64,000 nucleotides of DNA, taken from assembly GCF_001663375.1 (NCBI RefSeq), contig NZ_LCTF01000009.1, positions 1-64,000 of the forward strand, written 5' to 3'. Positions 60,066-64,000 of the stretch are shown here, piece after piece. The first letter of the stretch is position 1. The number at the start of each line of letters is the position of its first letter. The notes beneath the pieces are model-generated. The model had not been told where the DNA came from. It worked only from the letters and a program-made list of their open reading frames with translations, and did no database searches. A program made the translations under genes and the position numbers. Origin of the DNA: Caldivirga sp. MU80 (GTDB taxonomy: Archaea > Thermoproteota > Thermoprotei > Thermoproteales > Thermocladiaceae).

Positions 60066-60384
60066 TACGTATATAACCTGCGAGTTTACTCACCACGCAA
60101 TTGAGAGGTTAAGACTTCGGATATACGAATTACGAAATAGCGGTATTTGTCAATACGATTTCGAGCATGAAATTCTAGAAATTATAAATAAGTATGCATG
60201 CAATGGCATATATGATAGGAAAAATAATGATAAGCTATATTTATGTAAACCATTACAGAAATGCATAAATATAATTGTAATTATAATATTTACTATTAGA
60301 AATAATCACTATAAAATCATTACAGTAATACCAACGGCAAATATGAAAACAGTTGAGCGTAAATGCCAGTCTCATGGTGCATGA
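60040..60384 (+). pseudogene. DUF4258/BrnT-like toxin frame without start codon
   Basis: After a stop at 60037-60039 a frame stays open for 114 codons to TGA 60382-60384 but has no ATG, GTG or TTG before its last part. The translation has FTHHAIERLRLRIYELR, then HEILEIINKYACNGIYD and HYKIITVIPT, the His-Ala-xx-Arg-xxx-Arg and iiTv pattern of DUF4258 toxins. It is in the +1 frame relative to the preceding gene. A frameshift mutation, a programmed frameshift or an unusual start codon are the options. Base composition is AT-rich. Confidence 0.5.
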
Positions 60385-60730
60385 ACTTCATGTAATTAAG
60401 TATTATTTATTCACTTGTACTTGCATAATGCCATTAGTATTGCAAGGCCTATTATTAATACCAGGAATGTTGTTATGTTCTTAGTGATATTCAATACGGT
60501 GAATTACCAGTGAGACTAATAATCAGCAGCAAGACTTAGTTTAGTAGAAGAAAGTAATCCTCGACTGAGGTCCAAGAACCACGCTAATGCCAATGAAGCT
60601 GTGAAGAAGACCCATCCCAACCAGTGATAATTATAAATCTCAATAAGTGATTGATAAACATAACTAGTGGGGAAACGCTTAGCCTTAGCTTGGGTAAGGT
60701 TTAAGAATTCCCCATTTAATTTTACGTTGA
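60385..60730. other. AT-rich region with remains of a membrane-protein gene on the minus strand
   Basis: No intact gene is present. On the minus strand two short frames encode hydrophobic segments: one with YHWLGWVFFTASLALAWFL and the next, in another frame, with ITTFLVLIIGLAILMALCK before a stop near 60415. They look like the broken end of one membrane protein. The promoter of the Brix gene is at the right end. Confidence 0.35.
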
Positions 60731-61324
60731 ATGGTTGTTCTGCTGACTACGTCTAGGGATGCGTCGATTAGGCTTAGGCAGTTCATTAATGAGCTTGAGT
60801 TGGCCATACCAGGTGCGATTAAGGTTAATAGGGGTAGGAGTAGTTTAACTAGTTTAGCCACCTTGGCACTTAGCCTTGGTGCAGGCTACATCGTGCTTTT
60901 CAAGACCTTCCATGGTAACCCATCATCAATGGATATTTATAAGGTTAAGGTGGACTCCTTGGTTAAGCTACCCTACGTAATTAGTTTAAGTGGAGTTAAG
61001 CTGCTCAGCGACATGCTCATATCGAGACCCATCTTAGGTAAGCCGTCAAGCATGGTTATAGTGTCTAAACCCAATATTCAACTATCCCTAGTCCTATCTG
61101 AGGTTTTCAATGTACAGCTCTTCTATGGTGATGTAAGCGATTATAGGGGGTTTGAATGCATAATGTACGTGAGGCCAATCAAGGATGGCTGTTGCGAGGT
61201 CAGCTTCATAGATGGTTTAACCTATGCGCCTAGGGGCCCCATTATTAGGGTTAAGGGGTTTAGGGAGGTTAAGGCCCCTGGCCTGGTGGTTAAGAGGTTT
61301 AGGGGTCATTTGACTAATGGTTAA
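60731..61324 (+). CDS. Brix-domain ribosome biogenesis protein
   Basis: Archaeal Brix/Imp4-like proteins act in ribosomal RNA processing and large-subunit assembly. The N-terminal LLTTSRDASIRLRQFINELELAIPGAIKVNRGRSSLTSL is the diagnostic Brix start, and the rest (FKTFHGNPSSMDIYKV, PRGPIIRVKGFREV) follows the family. The 197-residue length fits the archaeal single-domain form. It is convergent with rpl30; the two coding regions overlap by four bases at their stops. Confidence 0.88.
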   Translation: MVVLLTTSRDASIRLRQFINELELAIPGAIKVNRGRSSLTSLATLALSLGAGYIVLFKTFHGNPSSMDIYKVKVDSLVKLPYVISLSGVKLLSDMLISRPILGKPSSMVIVSKPNIQLSLVLSEVFNVQLFYGDVSDYRGFECIMYVRPIKDGCCEVSFIDGLTYAPRGPIIRVKGFREVKAPGLVVKRFRGHLTNG

Positions 61325-61878
61325 ATCATCCTCATTATTAGGTCATTTATGGCGGAGCCCCTGTAGCCTAATTCACCATCGGCGTTGTATGGCTTCTTTA
61401 TGCTGCCCTTAAAGCCGCCTTTAGGTGGGTGAAGCCTGAAGTACGGCTTTAAGCCCGGTATGCAACTTGCCTTACCGTTAACCATGCCTGGCTTCTCCCC
61501 CTTCCTACACCATAGGCTCTTAACCTCACCCCTAATGTACGCGTCCACAAGCTCCTCCACGTTACCCCAGCCATACTTCTTCACGTAGTCGTCGGTCAAC
61601 GGTAAGTCACCCACCAGCCTACCCCTCCTCCTGAGTAGTTGAATCAAGGTTTCCCTACTAACCTCACCCCACGTTAACCAGCCCTCAGCCGCCTTAAGCA
61701 TACCCTTGATGGAGTCGGTCAACGGGTATACACTGCATGTGAACTTCCTCCTCAACCTAAGTAGATCTAAAGTATGCTCCACATCAGGGCTTACGTCAAC
61801 CAGCCCCCTAATCCTAACCGCAGCCACAATCACCCTACCAACCTCGCCACTTGGCTTAACCTCCTGGGTACTCTGCAT
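61321..61878 (-). CDS. rpl30: 50S ribosomal protein uL30 (L30P)
   Basis: Protein uL30 of the large subunit, archaeal/eukaryotic L7 form. The core AAVRIRGLVDVSPDVEHTLDLLRLRRKFTCSVYPLTDSIKGMLKAAEGWLTWGEV is followed by LIQLLRRRGRLVG and the C-terminal part LHPPKGGFKGSIKKPY that links to rRNA. At 185 residues it is of the long archaeal type. It is outside the usual spc-like ribosomal operon. Its only evident TATA box (TATAAA, 61904-61909 on the minus strand) lies within repeat copy R3, so the repeat seems to supply its promoter. Confidence 0.95.
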   Translation of the reverse strand: MQSTQEVKPSGEVGRVIVAAVRIRGLVDVSPDVEHTLDLLRLRRKFTCSVYPLTDSIKGMLKAAEGWLTWGEVSRETLIQLLRRRGRLVGDLPLTDDYVKKYGWGNVEELVDAYIRGEVKSLWCRKGEKPGMVNGKASCIPGLKPYFRLHPPKGGFKGSIKKPYNADGELGYRGSAINDLIMRMI

Positions 61879-61882
61879 AGTA

Positions 61883-62046
61883 CCGTCTCTCCGGAGGTGG
61901 TGGTTTATATTTCTTTACTTCCGGTGGAGGCTTGGTGCCTCCGCCGTCTCTTTCTTGGTGGTCTTCCTGGGTCTCCTCACAGTAGTGGCTCCCCAACGGT
62001 CGCTGACCTAATGACTGAGGTCTCAAACCTCTCCATGGGTGAAACC
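61883..62046. mobile_element. dispersed structured repeat, copy R3 (diverged)
   Basis: This copy shares CCGTCTCTCCGGAGG, the 9-bp hairpin (GGTGGAGGC with GCCTCCGCC), TCTCCTCAC and GTGGCTCCCCAACGGTC with R1/R2, but lacks the GCCCC terminus and has about 24 extra bases containing TTTATATTTC. Those extra bases hold the TATA box of rpl30. The closing stem pair differs from R1 (C-G instead of T-A) yet stays paired, evidence for a folded RNA or DNA hairpin. Confidence 0.55.
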
Positions 62047-62148
62047 TCTTATTTTACGAAATGGTGGTTAACATGATGTCTTTAATGTGGTGCAAGCGAG
62101 GTTTAGTAATCCACTAAGGCTTAATAAGTAGGTTATTGACGGGTTAAG

Positions 62149-62748
62149 GTGGCTGAGGTTAAACCTGGCCTTGTGGTATTGCCAGGTAGGTTAGCGGCGA
62201 GTATTGAGGAGGGTTCATACGTTGTGATGAGTGAAAGGAGCTTCAATGTAGTGTTCGATGACATAAATCTAAGGGTAATTTCATCAGTGGCTAGGGGTGT
62301 TAATAGGTTTAGTGAACTATTGAAGGAAACCCAGGCGCCGAGGGGTCAATTATCAAGACACCTAAGGGCGCTTGTTAAAAATGGCTGGTTAACCAAGGGC
62401 CCCAGCGGCTACTCATTCTCGGCTTCAATATACGTGGTGGCTGAGGTTGAGGAGTCGAACGACACCCTATTGATAAGGCTAGAACCAACTAAGGGAGCCT
62501 TCATAGACCCAATACACGGCCTAGTTATCTTCAGTGGTACTGAGACCAGGGACTACTGCTCAACATGCCCATTGAGGACGCTATGCACTAGGAATGTTAA
62601 GGAGATGGCGGGTAAGTACGGCTTAAAACTTCACTATGCTGAACCAGCCGAGGCTTACATGGAGGTTTTCAGGGGTTTAGTACTGATGAACCTTGTTAAG
62701 AGGCTTAGGTCAAGCTACCTTAACCTGAAGGTAGCTAATGAGGGATAG
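62149..62748 (+). CDS. winged-helix regulator with a Cys cluster, 199 aa
   Basis: Residues about 40-85 form a winged helix of the ArsR/MarR type (NLRVISSVARGVNRFSELLKETQAPRGQLSRHLRALVKNGWLTKGPSGYSFS). Further on, YCSTCPLRTLCTRN (about residues 140-152) puts three cysteines close together, as if for a metal or Fe-S site. The C-terminal 40 residues are helical. The start is GTG 62149. The next gene, for a START-like protein, follows directly, so a sensor-regulator role linked to it is possible. Confidence 0.75.
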   Translation: MAEVKPGLVVLPGRLAASIEEGSYVVMSERSFNVVFDDINLRVISSVARGVNRFSELLKETQAPRGQLSRHLRALVKNGWLTKGPSGYSFSASIYVVAEVEESNDTLLIRLEPTKGAFIDPIHGLVIFSGTETRDYCSTCPLRTLCTRNVKEMAGKYGLKLHYAEPAEAYMEVFRGLVLMNLVKRLRSSYLNLKVANEG

Positions 62749-62810
62749 TGGGTTATTTAAGGGCAGTAACAGGTGGAAACGGGTTATTAAGCCGGGGCAG
62801 CGGCCTGGTT

Positions 62811-63233
62811 ATGGTTAGTTTCGTGGTTAGGAGGGAGGTGAGGGTACCCAGGGGCCTACTCCTAAGCATAATACGCAGGATTGAGGATTACCCCAAGTAC
62901 TGGCATGGGCATAGGGAGGTTAGGATAATCGATAGCAGCGGTGATGTGTTTCACGTACAGGTTAAGTTCGCCTTCAATGGGCCGTTGAACCATGGTGAGG
63001 CGTACGTTAGGCTCACCGATGATGGCGTGGCATTTAACTTTGTGAAGGGGCCATTTAAGGGCCTTCACAGGGTTCGGGTTGGCGATGGTGAGTTGGTCAG
63101 TGAGTGGGACATTAAACTGCACCCGCTGCTAACCCCGGTTAAGGGTTGGGTTATTAACCACTTCAGGGAGGGCGCTGAGCACGCCTTAGATAGGATAGTT
63201 AAGGAGGCTGAGGCCCATTTAAGCGGTGCCTAG
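62811..63233 (+). CDS. SRPBCC/START-like (polyketide cyclase-type) protein
   Basis: The protein (140 residues from ATG 62811) has the helix-grip pattern of the START/Bet v1 superfamily: VRREVRVPRGLLLSIIRRIEDYPKYWHGHREVRIID at the N-terminus, AYVRLTDDGVAFNFVKGPFKG strands, and the long C-terminal helix HFREGAEHALDRIVKEAEAHL. Such proteins bind hydrophobic ligands. A frame up to GTG 62748 would overlap the previous gene by one base and add 21 atypical residues. Close spacing points to one operon with the winged-helix regulator. Confidence 0.78.
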   Translation: MVSFVVRREVRVPRGLLLSIIRRIEDYPKYWHGHREVRIIDSSGDVFHVQVKFAFNGPLNHGEAYVRLTDDGVAFNFVKGPFKGLHRVRVGDGELVSEWDIKLHPLLTPVKGWVINHFREGAEHALDRIVKEAEAHLSGA

Positions 63234-63242
63234 TTAGTTTAA

Positions 63243-64000
63243 CTAAACCCTACGGAGTTTGATGGAGTAGGCGTTCATCGTTACTGTTAGGCTACTTAGG
63301 GCCATGGCTAAGCCGGCTAGTTCAGGCCTTAGGGTTAGGCCCGGTATTAGGCCAACCGCCACGGGTACTAGGATTAGGTTGTAGGCGAAGGCGTAGGCTA
63401 TGTTAAACTTAATATTATTAACCACCAGTTTCGATAACCTCAGTAGGGTTAGGATAGACCTAAGCCTCCCAGACACGAGAATCACGTCACCGGCCTCCTT
63501 AGCTATATCACTGCCAGTACCCATGGCTACCCCCACGTCAGCTTCGTTAAGGGCCACGGCATCGTTAATGCCATCGCCGACCATGGCCACTGCCCCGTAC
63601 TTGGCCTTAAGCTCCCTAACCACCCTAGCCTTGTCATCGGGCATTAGGTTGGCGTGGACTTCACCGATACCGAGTGCCTTGGCCACACCCAAGGCTGAAC
63701 CCTCGGAGTCGCCGGTTAGCAATGAGATGTGCAACCCAAGCCTCCTAACCTCATTAACCACCTCGGCGGCTTCCGCCCTTGGTGGGTCGCCTATGGCTAA
63801 TACCCCCTTAACCTCCCCATCTATGACCACGAATATTGGTGTATAACCCTCCGCCTCAATATCTCTGGCCAACTGCTCCTCCCTAGGGCTGAGTTTAGCC
63901 TCCATGCCCTCAACCAGCTTCGCATTGCCCACACCCACGTTCCTCCCGTTAACCACCGCCACTACCCCCATTCCCTCTAGTTGATTAAACTCCTCAACCT
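63243..64000 (-). CDS. heavy-metal (P1B-type) translocating P-type ATPase, C-terminal part, cut by window
   Basis: The gene runs off the right window edge; only the ATP-binding/phosphorylation domain end and the last membrane helices are seen. IGDPPRAEAAEVVNEVRRLGLHISLLTGDSEGSA, VHANLMPDDKARVVREL and AMVGDGINDAVALNEADVGVAMGTGSDIAKEAGDVILV are the P-domain motifs of CopA-like copper or other heavy-metal pumps. Two helices follow, with NIAYAFAYNLILVPVA and LAMALSSLTVTMNAYSIKLRRV; the MSSxxVxxN-like end fits copper-type pumps. The ATG at 63971 is internal. The metal cannot be fixed from this fragment. Confidence 0.92.
   Translation of the reverse strand, partial: VEEFNQLEGMGVVAVVNGRNVGVGNAKLVEGMEAKLSPREEQLARDIEAEGYTPIFVVIDGEVKGVLAIGDPPRAEAAEVVNEVRRLGLHISLLTGDSEGSALGVAKALGIGEVHANLMPDDKARVVRELKAKYGAVAMVGDGINDAVALNEADVGVAMGTGSDIAKEAGDVILVSGRLRSILTLLRLSKLVVNNIKFNIAYAFAYNLILVPVAVGLIPGLTLRPELAGLAMALSSLTVTMNAYSIKLRRV

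Noticed and set aside
61706-62076. Plus-strand frames of about 100 codons antisense to rpl30 and across R3
   Set aside because: They run through the start of rpl30 and the repeat, have low-complexity Leu/Ser/Thr-rich translations and no start context.
1-64000. CRISPR array or cas genes
   Set aside because: I saw no regularly spaced direct repeats and no Cas proteins; the TnpB genes are related to Cas12 but stand alone.

Overview
The window is chromosomal DNA of a hyperthermophilic archaeon, most likely a Thermoproteota of the order Thermoproteales (Caldivirga/Vulcanisaeta-like; this genus-level guess is inference). The evidence is archaeal-type information genes (Alba, uS11, uL13, uL30, SecY and Sec61-beta, Rio2, Brix protein, Trm112, Trm10-like, Lhr helicase, CTP-dependent riboflavin kinase), a tRNA-Val interrupted by two BHB introns, AGG-rich codon use, and many genes whose start codon lies about 26 bases after a TATA box, i.e. 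leaderless transcripts.

Layout. 1-0.8 kb: the 3' part of a TnpB-related gene and the end of its element. 0.8-9.5 kb: succinyl-CoA synthetase, phosphoglycolate phosphatase, riboflavin kinase, Alba, two cobalamin genes, MarC and CbiZ. 9.6-16.9 kb: tRNA-Asn, an EF-Tu-like protein without a P-loop, tRNA-Leu, mannonate dehydratase, uracil-DNA glycosylase, an orphan secretion-platform protein, NadM, ThiL and uS11. 17-28 kb: membrane proteins (DUF95 plus two permease-like proteins), NAD(P)HX repair enzyme, a GH116 glycosidase, a GntR regulator and a large cell-surface protein. 28-36 kb: small regulators, Trm10-like methyltransferase, Rad50 with an altered zinc hook, Trm112 and Lhr. 36-43 kb: five adjacent genes for surface proteins with pilin-like N-termini. 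43-57 kb: uL13, CobO, two tRNAs, SecY, a ceramide-glucosyltransferase-like enzyme, MFS transporter, MqnD-like protein, Rio2/PUA cluster, Sec61-beta, KaiC-like ATPase, a DHDPS-like aldolase and a ceramidase-like hydrolase. 57.4-60.7 kb is an accessory, AT-richer island: a small ORF plus TnpB pair preceded by strong hairpins, then a toxin-antitoxin-like module with a palindromic operator and a broken reading frame. 61-64 kb: Brix protein, uL30, HTH and START-like proteins and the end of a P-type ATPase.

The main unexplained structure is a family of three GC-rich dispersed repeats of about 160-235 bp (7757-7990, 53539-53760, 61883-62046). Two copies share a terminus with the TnpB-related element at the left edge. 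Their cores have conserved, partly compensated hairpins. They look like tnpB-less (non-autonomous) IS200/IS605-type elements or relic guide-RNA loci, and one copy appears to supply the promoter of rpl30. No CRISPR array, rRNA or replication origin was recognised.
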